From: an uncultured Ruminococcus sp.
GTDB lineage: Bacteria; Bacillota_A; Clostridia; Oscillospirales; Acutalibacteraceae
Assembly: GCA_902773395.1 (NCBI GenBank)
Contig: CACYEJ010000147.1
Span: 1 to 20,345, forward strand
Length of the DNA: 20,345 nt
Direction: 5' to 3'
Part shown: piece after piece, positions 1-10,300 of the stretch
Layout of the letters: every line of letters begins with the position of its first letter
Position numbering within the stretch: position 1 is the first letter of the stretch
Notes under the pieces: generated by a model
Told to the model about the DNA's origin: nothing
The model's database searches: none
The model's input: only the letters and a program-made list of their open reading frames with translations
Position numbers and translations under genes: made by a program

Positions 1-132
1 AGAAGACCGATAAATACAAATCCGCCGGCGCAGTATCCGCCAAATGTGACGAATCCGAGCCCGACGAGAAGACCGATAAATACAAATCCGCCGGCGCAGT
101 ATCCGCCTAATACATCGAATTCTAGCCCAGCG
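1..132 (+). repeat. 66-bp in-frame tandem duplication
   Basis: Bases 1-41 are identical to 67-107. The following 25 bases are diverged but recognisable, giving a 66-bp (22-codon) period. Both copies encode RRPINTNPPAQYPPN followed by an SP-containing segment. The array may continue left of the window. Confidence 0.85.
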
Positions 133-1134
133 GGGATAAATGCAAACAACACGGACTATTCCGGCGGCGAAGATGTGAACAGAACATATTCAAATCCAAC
201 TCCAAGACGCCGAAACAGTTCAGGCGTTAATAATGCTCCGTTTCAAAATAATAACTCTGCTTATATGGGGAATAGCGTAAGTGCTGAGCAAAGGATTTCC
301 TCTGCGGCTACAAGAAGAGGAAAGTCGGTTGACGGCGGCGCACCTAGTATTTTTAAAAAGGTATTTCAGCCCAGCGATAATTCGAATGTGTATATTAATA
401 ATAATCTTGTTGACAGGAGTTTGTCGAATCCTACTCCTTCAAGAAGATCTGTTGCAGGTTCGCCTCCTCCGCAGAATATTGATTATAGTGCCGGCGGCGA
501 CGCTTTTGATGACAGAGCGTCAAATCCTACTCCACGCAGACGAAGCGTAGGCTATAACGAGGCGCCGGCTGCTCCGTCGGCTGCTGCGGCTAGCTTTAAT
601 ATCAGATCTTATTCTACGGAAAATATTAATTCCGAGCAGTTGCAGCCTGTAAGCTATGAAGCGCCGAATACGTTTGAATCTCCGGTTTATAACAGAGTAT
701 CCAATCCCTCTCCGATAACTCGCAGAAATCCTGCCGGTTTTAATCAGTCGGATTTATACTCTCAGACTACCGCCGTAAATTCTCCGCAGCTTGACGGCAG
801 AAGCTTTTCTAATGAAAGGGTGCGGCAAAATCCTGCTCAGTCGCCTGAGAATAATTCAGCGCCAAAAGTACCGAGCAAAAATCCGGAGGACGATCTTCCA
901 ACTCAGCCGTCGTGGTGGTCGGCTGCTCCGAAAAACAGAAGCAACACTCCTAGTGTTCCGCAGCAGGCTCCACAAACGCAAAATAACCAAAATGGCTCAG
1001 GCGGCGGAAGTCTGCCTATGAATAATTCTTTCGGACGCTCAAACTCTTCCGACTATCAATCGCAGGATTACAGCAGCTTTTCGAGCGGCGTAACGGACGA
1101 CAGAGCCTCTAATCCCACACCTCGCAGAAGATAA
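1..1134 (+). CDS. Disordered Asn/Pro/Ser-rich protein with repeated SNPTPRRR motifs (5' end outside window)
   Basis: The reading frame is open from base 1, so the gene starts upstream; the GTG at 46 is only an internal Val codon. About 377 residues are visible and they end in TAA at 1132-1134. The sequence is low complexity (N, P, S, Q, G) with no obvious folded domain, membrane segment or signal. A short motif recurs: NPSPTRR, SNPTPRRR (nt 190-213), SNPTPSRR (424-447), SNPTPRRR (520-543), SNPSPITRR (700-726), and SNPTPRRR as the last eight residues. DYSGG/DYSAGGD and DDRAS also recur before the motifs. The first 66 bases are repeated at 67-132. The motif combines Thr/Ser-Pro with an Arg cluster that is often followed by Ser. 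Because PP2C and kinase genes follow directly, I infer a phosphorylation substrate or adaptor. An N-terminal FHA or vWA domain outside the window is possible but not seen. It is clearly coding; its function is unknown. Confidence 0.8.
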   Translation, partial: RRPINTNPPAQYPPNVTNPSPTRRPINTNPPAQYPPNTSNSSPAGINANNTDYSGGEDVNRTYSNPTPRRRNSSGVNNAPFQNNNSAYMGNSVSAEQRISSAATRRGKSVDGGAPSIFKKVFQPSDNSNVYINNNLVDRSLSNPTPSRRSVAGSPPPQNIDYSAGGDAFDDRASNPTPRRRSVGYNEAPAAPSAAAASFNIRSYSTENINSEQLQPVSYEAPNTFESPVYNRVSNPSPITRRNPAGFNQSDLYSQTTAVNSPQLDGRSFSNERVRQNPAQSPENNSAPKVPSKNPEDDLPTQPSWWSAAPKNRSNTPSVPQQAPQTQNNQNGSGGGSLPMNNSFGRSNSSDYQSQDYSSFSSGVTDDRASNPTPRRR

Positions 1135-1162
1135 ACAGTTAATTTTTAAGGAATGATTACTT

Positions 1163-1885
1163 ATGAGTATATTATGTTCAGGTTTCTCAAGACAATGTAT
1201 AAACCAAATGCACGTCAATCAGGATAAATTTGGCTGTGTACGTGTGTTGAGTCCCAGCAACAGAGAGATTACAGTGGCTATGGTTTGTGACGGTATCTCA
1301 ATGGGTTACGAGGGAAAGTATGCAAGCTATAATACAGTGCTTTGGCTTTTGGAGTGGGCGTCGCAGTATTTTGTAAATAATGATTTTGAGCCCGAAGCTG
1401 TTGCGTCTGAGATACAAAGGCAAATGACCATGTACAACCATTTGCTGAACGATTATTCCGATAAACATTCAAATAATGATACATGCTGTACAGTTTGCGG
1501 ATTGGTTACAGACGAAAACCAACTGTTGATTTTCAACGCCGGCGACAGCAGACTCTATGAGCTCCAGCCCGATGCGCGTGTGCGGCGTCTTACCGAGGAC
1601 GACAAAGCTGAGGACGGCTACAGCATTGCTATGCACATCGGCGGAAAAAACGACTCCGAGGTTTCAATATCTTTCTCTGTTGACAGGTACAATCCGAGCA
1701 GCAGGTATGTCATCTGTTCAGACGGCTTTTACAAAAGGACGGATTTTCAGGCGAATTGTCAGTTGTTTTTCAGCGGCAGCAACCGAAGAGAAATTGTTTC
1801 ACTGATAAAGGATATTACTGATGAGCTTGTCAATATGGGTGAAACAGATGATATAACAGCAGTAATTTTAGCGAGAAGTGAGTAA
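1163..1885 (+). CDS. PP2C-family Ser/Thr protein phosphatase
   Basis: The 240-residue soluble protein is about the size of one bacterial PP2C/PPM domain (Stp/PrpC type). The metal-binding motifs appear in order: NQD near residues 19-21, VCDG at 41-44 (usually VADG), the glycine-rich stretch YEGKYAS, TCCTVCGLV before NAGDSR at 125-130, LTEDD at 143-147, CSDGFY at 185-190, and DDITAVIL at 229-236. All expected acidic residues are present, so it should be an active Mn/Mg-dependent phosphatase that reverses Ser/Thr phosphorylation. The ATG at 1163 follows AAGGAA at 1148-1153 with good spacing, 28 bases after the upstream stop. The downstream kinase start lies within or just past its stop codon, so the two are translationally coupled. 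Partner and targets are inferred from this adjacency. Confidence 0.93.
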   Translation: MSILCSGFSRQCINQMHVNQDKFGCVRVLSPSNREITVAMVCDGISMGYEGKYASYNTVLWLLEWASQYFVNNDFEPEAVASEIQRQMTMYNHLLNDYSDKHSNNDTCCTVCGLVTDENQLLIFNAGDSRLYELQPDARVRRLTEDDKAEDGYSIAMHIGGKNDSEVSISFSVDRYNPSSRYVICSDGFYKRTDFQANCQLFFSGSNRREIVSLIKDITDELVNMGETDDITAVILARSE

Positions 1886-1886
1886 A

Positions 1887-3545
1887 ATGGACTTTAAAAA
1901 AAGCAATTTACATGGTATAATATATGATACAATAGAAGAATATTCTATTAATAAGTACATAGCTGTCGGCGGTGAGAGTATTGTTTTCAAGGGCGAGAAA
2001 CGCTCAGTCGGCAGAACCTATGCTCTTAAATTCAGACAAATGGATCGTTGGAGCGATTTTTGCAATTTTGAAATGAAAACGCTCAGCCGCTTGGAGCAGT
2101 GCAGCACCAGTAAGCTTGCCGGCGTTATCCCGACAATTACAAACGAAACACTTCAAACGATTTTCAGAATGATTCCCGAAGATAAAAAAGCTCGCTGTAA
2201 GGATTTGATTTCACCTTACGCACAGTACTTTTGTATTGTTGAGGACTATATTTCGGGTTGTGACCTCAATGAGTATTGTCTTGCGCATACTCCGCCGATG
2301 AATGCTTCCTATGAACAGGTTGTGGATTTTCAGAGAAAGCTGCTGAATTGGACAAAGCAATACTGTGAGATCATGTCGCACGTTACAGGTGATAATAAGT
2401 TTCTTCATCTGGACATCAAGCCTGAAAATATCATGATTTCCAATGAAACGGAGTCTGTAACGGTTATCGACTTTGGCAAATCTATGGAGATAAAAAATTC
2501 GTCCGGTATCGTTTCGCTCACTCACGAGTTCGGAGATAATATCGGCGTTTACGGTACAAACGGATTTGCCGCGCCGGAGTGCTGCGATTCGGTGCAGATG
2601 AGAAATTCGCTGAACTTGCCAACAACAGGTGAGGTTGACCTGAGAAGCGATATATTCTCATTTGGAGCGTCCTTGTGGGATTGTATCAATCCGATGCCTA
2701 ATCTTCGCATTAAGTCAAATGAACAGGGCTATTTCAGACGTGACCTCTTCATGGCTCCAAAGGGTTATATTCCTGAGCTGGAGGCTATTATCGTAAAATG
2801 TACGGAGAAGAAGCCTGAGGATAGATTCCAAAGCTACGAGGAGCTGAAAGCAGCGGCTGTCTATGCAGAGAAAAAACTGCTTGAAAGAGATAAGCCACGA
2901 AAGACGCTTTTGATATGCAGTGTTTTGACGAGCGTGCTTACAGCGCTTTTGATTTTGGCGATTGCTGTAAACGGACGCCGCGCTGATTTGGCTTTTGAGA
3001 GAGCAAGACATAATTTCGATGAAATGGCAGAAAGCTATTCCGAGCATAATATTTCTGAATATAAGGAAACTGCGCTTGCTTTGATTGAAGCCGATCCAGC
3101 AAAGCCGGAGTCCTATTATGATATTCTAAAGGTTGCATATAAGGACGACAACAACGTAAGCAAAACCGAGCTTGAGGACGTTATCTTCAAATGCCTTGAT
3201 CAGGCAGGCGATGAGGAGATAAAAAAGAAATGTGTCAATGAGATTATGCAGCACGTAAACGAGGTTAGCGCAAAGTCGGTGGCTCAGTCGCTCTCTTTGC
3301 GTAGTTCTTTGAATAAGCTGGAATGTGACGGCATGATAATTGCAGACGCTATGGCGAATTATGATGCTCACCCGATTAAGGCTTACAAGACGCTGGAAGA
3401 ATATAAAGACAGCAAGGAGTATCATGATGTGCTTGTAACTCTTGAAAAGATGCTCTTCAATGATTCCAATATCCGAGCAAAGATAGCTAAGTCAAAAAAT
3501 ATTAGCGCAGATAAGCTGGAAAGACCTTTATCTATAGGAGAGTGA
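1887..3545 (+). CDS. Membrane-anchored Ser/Thr protein kinase with extracytoplasmic helical domain
   Basis: The protein has 552 residues from the ATG at 1887, one base after the phosphatase TAA. A GTG at 1878 in the same frame would add three residues and overlap the phosphatase by 8 bp. Kinase features, numbered from 1887, are a glycine loop VGGESIVFKG near 27-36, the ATP-binding Lys in YALKF at 48, HLDIKPEN at 174-181, DFG at 195-197, GTNGFAAPE near 223-231, DLRSDIFSFG near 251-260, and EDRF near 311. The catalytic loop is HLD rather than HRD, so it is a non-RD kinase. A single transmembrane helix lies at about 340-361. The remaining 190 residues are predicted outside the membrane, look mostly helical and TPR-like, and lack PASTA repeats. 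With the neighbouring phosphatase it forms a kinase/phosphatase pair; the outer domain may be the sensor. The kinase call is firm, the signal unknown. Confidence 0.93.
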   Translation: MDFKKSNLHGIIYDTIEEYSINKYIAVGGESIVFKGEKRSVGRTYALKFRQMDRWSDFCNFEMKTLSRLEQCSTSKLAGVIPTITNETLQTIFRMIPEDKKARCKDLISPYAQYFCIVEDYISGCDLNEYCLAHTPPMNASYEQVVDFQRKLLNWTKQYCEIMSHVTGDNKFLHLDIKPENIMISNETESVTVIDFGKSMEIKNSSGIVSLTHEFGDNIGVYGTNGFAAPECCDSVQMRNSLNLPTTGEVDLRSDIFSFGASLWDCINPMPNLRIKSNEQGYFRRDLFMAPKGYIPELEAIIVKCTEKKPEDRFQSYEELKAAAVYAEKKLLERDKPRKTLLICSVLTSVLTALLILAIAVNGRRADLAFERARHNFDEMAESYSEHNISEYKETALALIEADPAKPESYYDILKVAYKDDNNVSKTELEDVIFKCLDQAGDEEIKKKCVNEIMQHVNEVSAKSVAQSLSLRSSLNKLECDGMIIADAMANYDAHPIKAYKTLEEYKDSKEYHDVLVTLEKMLFNDSNIRAKIAKSKNISADKLERPLSIGE

Positions 3546-3550
3546 CAGTT

Positions 3551-3931
3551 ATGGACGAATTTATTTTAGAAAACGATGCGTGGCTGCAAAATCTACCGAT
3601 AATCATTCTGGCTTTGATAATATTTATTATTGTGCTTTTAATTGTTATAGGCTTTTTGATTTACATTAGATACAAAAATCAAAACCTAAAATCCAGCAAG
3701 CGTAAGTCGCCCTTTGCTTTGGTATATGCCGACGCTTACTCATCTAACGCCACAAGCAGCGCTCCAATCAAGCGAGTCGATTACGCGCAGCAGCAGCCGG
3801 CTGTTCAGGTGAATAACATCAGCTATAACGAAAACCTGCGTCCGGCAAATCCGATTCCGGACAGACCTATGGAGAATAATTCCAGATTGTTAGAATTTTA
3901 TTTTGATTATGAGGACGAGTATAAGATATGA
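3551..3931 (+). CDS. Single-pass membrane protein with basic cytoplasmic tail, unknown function
   Basis: The 126-residue protein has an acidic N-terminus (MDEFILENDAW), one long hydrophobic helix at about 15-39, then RYKNQNLKSSKRKSPF and an 80-residue polar tail ending in acidic residues. The positive-inside rule puts the N-terminus outside and the tail in the cytoplasm. The ATG at 3551 is chosen because AGGAG at 3536-3540 sits 10 bases before it; an upstream in-frame GTG at 3542 lies too close to that site. It begins 5 bases after the kinase stop and overlaps the next start by 4 bases (ATGA), so it belongs to the operon. The tail contains Ser next to basic residues and an NPIPDRP segment, so it could be a kinase substrate or an adaptor. 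That is inference; I recognise no family. Confidence 0.8.
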   Translation: MDEFILENDAWLQNLPIIILALIIFIIVLLIVIGFLIYIRYKNQNLKSSKRKSPFALVYADAYSSNATSSAPIKRVDYAQQQPAVQVNNISYNENLRPANPIPDRPMENNSRLLEFYFDYEDEYKI

Positions 3932-4317
3932 TAGAGCAATTTGCAAAATTAAATAAAATATCTGCTATTTGTTTTCTTGTATCTTCCGGCAGCTTGATAG
4001 GCATACCTTTTTTGAATTTTCAAAACGGTATGCCTACGGGTGCTTATATGATTGCCTGCATGTTTTGGCTTGGGTTGATAGGCGGCTGCGGCATTCGTGT
4101 AAAAATGCTTGGAATGGTTAAAAAAATGGATATTAAAAAGAAGCCGTATAACAAAAAAACATTGAATATTTTGACAGTAATATTTGCTGTTTTATTTATA
4201 ATAATTTTAATTTTCAAGAGGGATAGTCTTGCGTTGATGTCAATTGATGTTGCGTGCTTCCTTTTTACTGTCGAGATGTACTTTTTTATGAAATGGAGGT
4301 GTAATACTGAACATTGA
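3928..4317 (+). CDS. Four-helix integral membrane protein, unknown function
   Basis: This 129-residue, strongly hydrophobic protein has about four membrane helices (roughly residues 9-28, 38-57, 78-97 and 102-121). A basic cytoplasmic loop (KKMDIKKKPYNKK) lies between the second and third. The start codon overlaps the previous stop in an ATGA junction, and GAGGA at 3911-3915 can serve as ribosome-binding site, although 12 bases away. The TGA is at 4315-4317. No family signature is recognised and no catalytic residues stand out. Its position between the single-pass protein and the giant surface protein suggests a membrane partner of one of them. An export or anchoring role is speculative. Confidence 0.78.
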   Translation: MIEQFAKLNKISAICFLVSSGSLIGIPFLNFQNGMPTGAYMIACMFWLGLIGGCGIRVKMLGMVKKMDIKKKPYNKKTLNILTVIFAVLFIIILIFKRDSLALMSIDVACFLFTVEMYFFMKWRCNTEH

Positions 4318-4354
4318 CTTGAGTATATTTAAGCAATGATTAGTATGACAAATC

Positions 4355-7300
4355 ATGAAGAAACGAATTTTAGGAGTAGTGCTGGCGTTGGGCATACTGC
4401 TCAGTGTGTGCTCTACGGGCTTAGACGCAATTGCCGAAAACAACGACAAACCACAGCCCAGAGAGCAAACAACTCAGCAAAACAAGGGAGGCTCTAATTC
4501 AACCGCCGATAAAGTGGCAACAGATGATGAGCCTTATGAAGACGTAAGATATCTTACCATAACAATGAATCCAAATGCTATTTACAAAGAAATTACCGGC
4601 AAAGATTTGAATATTACAACTAGTAAAGTTGATTTATGGTATGGTCAAACTCTTCCGAATATAAACGAAAGAGAAGACAACAACATATTCCCGAAATATT
4701 ATTCTATTAAAGATGAGAATGGCGAAAATGCCTCTGAATGGATATATAATTACGTTACAATAACAGCTCCGGACATCAAGTATCCTAAGTCGGACGAAAC
4801 AACATCTAAAATGTATGAATTCACAGTGTCAGTTAATACAGATGAATTTGTCATGGACGAAGACGGCAGATACTTTACTATCATTAACGAGACAAAGAAT
4901 GTGATTATGCCTGAAATTGTCAATAAAGATATTAAAGTTAGGTATGACTTTAGTCCGGATAAGTTGAAATCGTCAAACAGCAAGGTAAATGTAAGCGTTA
5001 AGTCTGATCGTGAGAACGGGGCTTATCTTGAAGTGAATAATGAGAACTTTAAAATCAGCCTTAGTCCGAAGCTTGATACGTTTACATCAGATAAGGTTTA
5101 TATTAAGGATATTACCGATACTCCGGACACTCCCGGCAAGCAGGAAAATTCTTCTGAACCAAGCTATGATTATGATTACTATTTGCGTTATGTAGGTAAT
5201 GAAGATAAAAATTTGCAGTATAAATATGCAGTTTCGAGGGGCAGTTGTTCTAATGAAAATTTTCCTGAAATATTTTTGCATAATGTTAAGGATGATTATA
5301 ACATACACGAAGAAAATGGTAATGTTTTCTATAATGATAAAATGGAATTTTATTTTTACGGATTTGCCAGTACAAAGGACGCAGAAATAGATGTGTTTTA
5401 TAAGGAGCTTAATTCCACGGGCAGTGTTCCAATACCCGTAATTAAAGATGGAACCAAAGAAGCTGCTGATTATTATTGTGAAGAAACAAGAATAATAGAA
5501 GCTAACTCTCAAAAACCTAAAGATAAATTTAATGTGAGTAACCCAAATAATGTTATATTATATGAGAAGAAAGTAGTAGTAAATCTTAAACCGGAAGAAG
5601 CAAAAACCTTTTACATCTATGCTGAGATAAAATCAAACAACAAAACAAGTGATCCGGTTTCCTATCCGGAGCCAAGAAACGGAAAGACATATCTTACTCT
5701 TGAAAATATTAAACCAATATTTGCTAATCAAGAATATATAGCAGAAAATGGTGAAACTCAATCTGTTACGTTCCTTGAAGAGGAAACACCTGAAAAAAAG
5801 GCTATGATTTCTTTCCTTCCAACAGATGAGCAGTCTGGTTTGAAAACACTGGAATATAGCATTGACGGTCTTTCATGGAAAAATGGCTCAGGTAATGAAG
5901 AGGGTACATGGGTTCAAAATACAACCAGTGGCGAACCTAATTATTATAAAATTTATTTTTCCGATGATAAAAGTAAGAATATAGAAATCGACTTGACTAA
6001 ACAAACAAAAAATGGCAGTCTTGAAGAGTTCCGAGCTTGTGACGAAGGTAAGCATGTTATTGATGTAAAGATTACAGATAAATCAGGTAATGAAGCAACT
6101 TTGGACGAACCTTATATAATGGTAACTGGTTATGACTACAGAGCACCTGAAATTAGAGAGATAAATATACTTAAGTATAACCAAAAGTCAAACGAATGGG
6201 TTGAAGCAAATCCGGCTGATTTTAAACAAACTGAATACGGAAACCATGTAACCGTTCCGTTGAGATTTGAAATTGATGTATACGATCCGTCCGACCAAAC
6301 AGCGTCTAGCCCGATAACATCAGTTTCCTTAAATAATCTTGATTTGAAGAAGGGCGCAAATGGAAAATACTATTATGACCTTACGAGTGGAGAGGTTACG
6401 CTTAATTCAATAACAGCAACCGATGCAATGAATAATTCAAACACGTACGAATGGGGAAGTCAAAATGAGTATGACATTGCTCAGTTTATAGATTTCAACA
6501 AGTCTGCAAAATTTGTGTTTGATGACAGGGAGCCAGAGGCTAGCATTACTAAAGTTAATTTTGCGCCTAAATCAATTGACGGTGTGAATCGTTACGGTTA
6601 TGCTGAGCGCAGCGCTATGCTTACGTTTAATGCTTCTGATAATTCCGGTATCGCAGGCGTAAAGGTGTATGACTTTGTTGTTGACGAGTATGAAGCTTTT
6701 GATGATGAATCGTTTGCTTTTGAAGAATTCAACAGCAGAGTACCGGAAGAGAATGCTCATCTTCTTGCGAATATTCGCTATGATAAAAAAGATACTCCTA
6801 CCAGAGAATCCGATGCCGATAAGCAGGCTGTATCTATTGAGGACTTGGAAGAGTCACGTAATCATGTAATTGTACTTGAAGTTGAAGATAACGTTGGTTT
6901 GAAAACATACGCAACACTTTCGTTCTATATTGATTTTACTGCGCCTAAGGGCGAAATTAAGCTTGTTAATGAGGACAAGGCTGTTAAGCTGAATAAAAAC
7001 GGAAACGTTGAGATTTGGTTCAATGATTCAGACGACCCACAGTTCTTGCTTACCCTCAACGATGATGAACCTCGTTTCATCAATTGGAAGGTTGAAAGCA
7101 CAGGCGGAAGTGATAAGGGTACAATTAAAGTTGATAAAAACGAAAATTCCAAAGTTCTGAATTTGTCCGATACAAATGCGTTTATAGAAGCAAGCGAGGA
7201 ACATTCCTTTATGCTCACAATTAATGTAGAGGATATGGCAGGAAACAAATCAAGTAATACAGAACCATTTATTATTTATAAAGATTTGTCTAGTCCTAAA

Positions 7301-10300
7301 ATCAGAAAGATAAACGTTGAGAAAAAGGCTGCTGCATTTGAGCAGATTTTGAGAGTTCTTACCTTTGGTATCTTCTCGAATGATAAAATCAGATACAGTG
7401 CAGAGGTGTCTGATTATAATGATATTGGTGTTGACAGGGTTGAGATTTCATTCAATAATGACCCTGAGGAAAAATATTATAGAATGAACTATAATGAAAA
7501 CAAAAATATTTATACATTAGATATCCCATTTGACGATGATACTAAGGAGCTTGACCCACAAAAAATCTACAGCGGCGATGTAATAATCAGAGCTTACGAT
7601 AAAATGAACAAGGAAACACGTAGTTATCATGAGAACAACGGAGAGGATACTTACGATACTGTAAACTCCGACAATGGTTCTACAAAGTCACCACGTTATA
7701 TTGTTGAACAGATTGAACCTGTTGCGTCATTTGATATTCCTGTAAGCGACAGCGTTGATACAAATGACGAACGGATTTGGTACAATTCCGATAAAAATTT
7801 AAAAATTGGTGTTCAGGATAAGGAGTCCGGTATCCAGTCTGTAAGCATTAACATAAACGACAAGCTTACACTGGAGAATGATACAAACGGAGAACCGCTC
7901 CTCACAACTGCGTACACAGAGGCTCAGTCCGATATTGATACAAATGTTCATCCATACGAATTAAGCACAGAAGCAATTAAGGTGCTTGTCAAGAACAAGG
8001 GCGATTTGCCTGAGGACGGACACTATGTGATAAGAGTAAACGTAACGGATAACTCCGGTAATGATAACTCCGTTAAAGATAGCTCCGAAGATCCCAGAAA
8101 AGAATTAATAGAGTATTATATTGATGAGACCAGCCCTGTTGTAAATTCGATTGACTTCTCCGTTCTGTCAGCCGACGGCTACGGCAACGCAAGCAGCTTT
8201 ATCGAATATATGGAGTATGGATATTACTTTATGCAGACGGTAGAAGCAACGGTTAATATCTCCGATCCGGAAGCGTCTTCAGGTCTTAATAAGATTGAGT
8301 ACAGACTTGTGCCGTATAAAGAGGGCAAGCAGGATACAAAAGAAATTAAAAGCGGTGAAGCTTCAATCGTGGACGGTAAAGCTTCGTTCGAAATTCCGGC
8401 AGAATTCAAGGGTCAGATTTATGTAAAAGGCTACGACAATGTTGGCAACGTTTCTAAAGAGGTAACACCGCAGGCTTTCATTGTAGATACTCCGGAAAAA
8501 CATACAAACGAGAGTCATTTTGACATTTCATTTAGTTCTCAAACAAGCTACAGAGACGGCGAGGGCAACCGCCTGTACGACACAGACGTTGTAGTTACTG
8601 TAAAGGTAATTGACACAATGTCGGGTATCCGCAGTATAAAGTATAATTCGTCATCTGAAAAGAGCAGTGCCAGCGAGGTTACTGTTAGTGTGCCGAATAC
8701 AGGAAACAAGGTTGATCAGTCGCTCGACAGCGGTTGGAGAGTTACGGCAATGGACGAAAACCTTGTTACAGAGATTTCCAGAGATTTTGCTTTCAGCTCC
8801 GACGACAATAATATTCAGCTCAGCTTTGAGATGACAGACCGTTCAAACAATACTTCTACAATCGACGCAGAAAGATTCTCGATAGATAAAACCGCTCCTG
8901 TAATATCTGTTTCATTTGATGAGCCGGCAGGAAACGGCAAATATTATCGTGAGGACAGAACGGCTACCGTTACTGTTACCGAGAGAAACTTTGACGCTTC
9001 AAAAATTAACAACAAAATTCAAAATACTTATAACGGAAACATTCCGTCAATGAGCTTCTCGGATAATTCCAGCACAGAACATGTTGCAGTTATCGTATTC
9101 AGAGAGGGCGACTACATATTTAATCTTGACGGCGAGGACAGATGCGGACATACAGCAAATTCAAATATGGGCGGTACAGAATTTGTAGTTGATAAGACTA
9201 ATCCAAATTTGACGTACAGCATGTATGTTGAAACAAGCTCCAACTCGTCATCGGGCAGAGAGCCTGATTTGAGCAGAGCAGGTCAGACGAACAAAAAGCT
9301 TGGCATGCAAATTGAAATGTATGAGCATAACTTTGAATCATCTTTGACAAATATCCACGTTTACCGTGCTAAAGCCGGTACGATACTTTCAGAATCAAAC
9401 AGAGAGGATTGTACAAGCAAAGTATTCAGCGGCAAAAAGTGGAGCAGTTCAAACGATATACATACAATTCGAATTAGTTTCCCTGAGAATTACATTTATC
9501 AGCTGGTATTTGACGCAGAGGACAAGTCAGGCAGACAGCTTGCGCAACAGATTACAGATGTCTTTGAGATTGACACAGCTCCGCCTAAACTGAAAAATGG
9601 TACAAACCGCAAATCTTATCTGTATGATGCAAACAGCACCGAAACAACGGCAGAACCGATAGTATTTGCCGATAGTAATATTTCGGAAATCAAGGTTCAA
9701 TTGACTGCTTATCAAATGGTTAAGAATAAGAATTCCGTTGGATATCAGATGAAAATGGAGAAAAAGGAATACACAGTTGAAGGCGATACAGTAGTGCTTG
9801 ACGATGAGTATTTCCAGAAAGACGGTATTTACGAAATGAAGTGCGTAGCATATGATATTGCCGGCAACGCAAGTGAGGAAACTGTCAATACATATGTTGT
9901 ACAGCGTGAGTCCGACTTCTTGGTTTACATACCGGACAGCGACCCGGAAAAGGGCACAGGTCTTTATGAATTTGATAAAAAGGGTATTCGTTCTGCAATG
10001 TTCCCCGATATCAACATGGTTGCGTATATTCTCAAGAGCAAAGAGTTTGGCATTGAAATTGCTGATAACCAAGTGCCTGATGATGATATCGACTCAAAGG
10101 TTGACGCTGATTCAATCAACGAGATTAACAAATATGAGCTTGTGCTGAAGAACAGCTACATTTCTCAGAACTACAACAGCGAGACGGTTGACGTTGACCT
10201 ACCGCTCAATGCAGTTGCACAGGACGAAAACGGAAAGCAGACGATTACGCTCGGTCATATCTATATTGACAACGTAAAGCCGGCAGGTGAATACGAAGAA

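Noticed and set aside
1..132. Left-edge tandem repeat as a CRISPR array
   Set aside because: The period is in frame within a coding region, with no spacer pattern and no cas genes.
281..1021. Alternative + strand open frames inside the motif protein (281-550, 791-1021)
   Set aside because: They overlap a continuous frame with clear repeated motifs, have no ribosome-binding sites, and look like Arg/Leu-rich out-of-frame translations.
4336..4500. Short + strand frame from ATG 4336 overlapping the signal peptide region
   Set aside because: It is in another frame, lacks a properly spaced ribosome-binding site (the GGAGGT is about 35 bases away), and encodes nothing recognisable.
5087..5512. 141-codon - strand open frame opposite the giant gene
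   Set aside because: It is the antisense shadow of AT-rich coding sequence, Ile/Phe-rich without a start signal, inside a well-supported + strand protein.
9527..10072. 181-codon - strand open frame opposite the giant gene
   Set aside because: Antisense shadow; no ribosome-binding site, promoter or recognisable domain.
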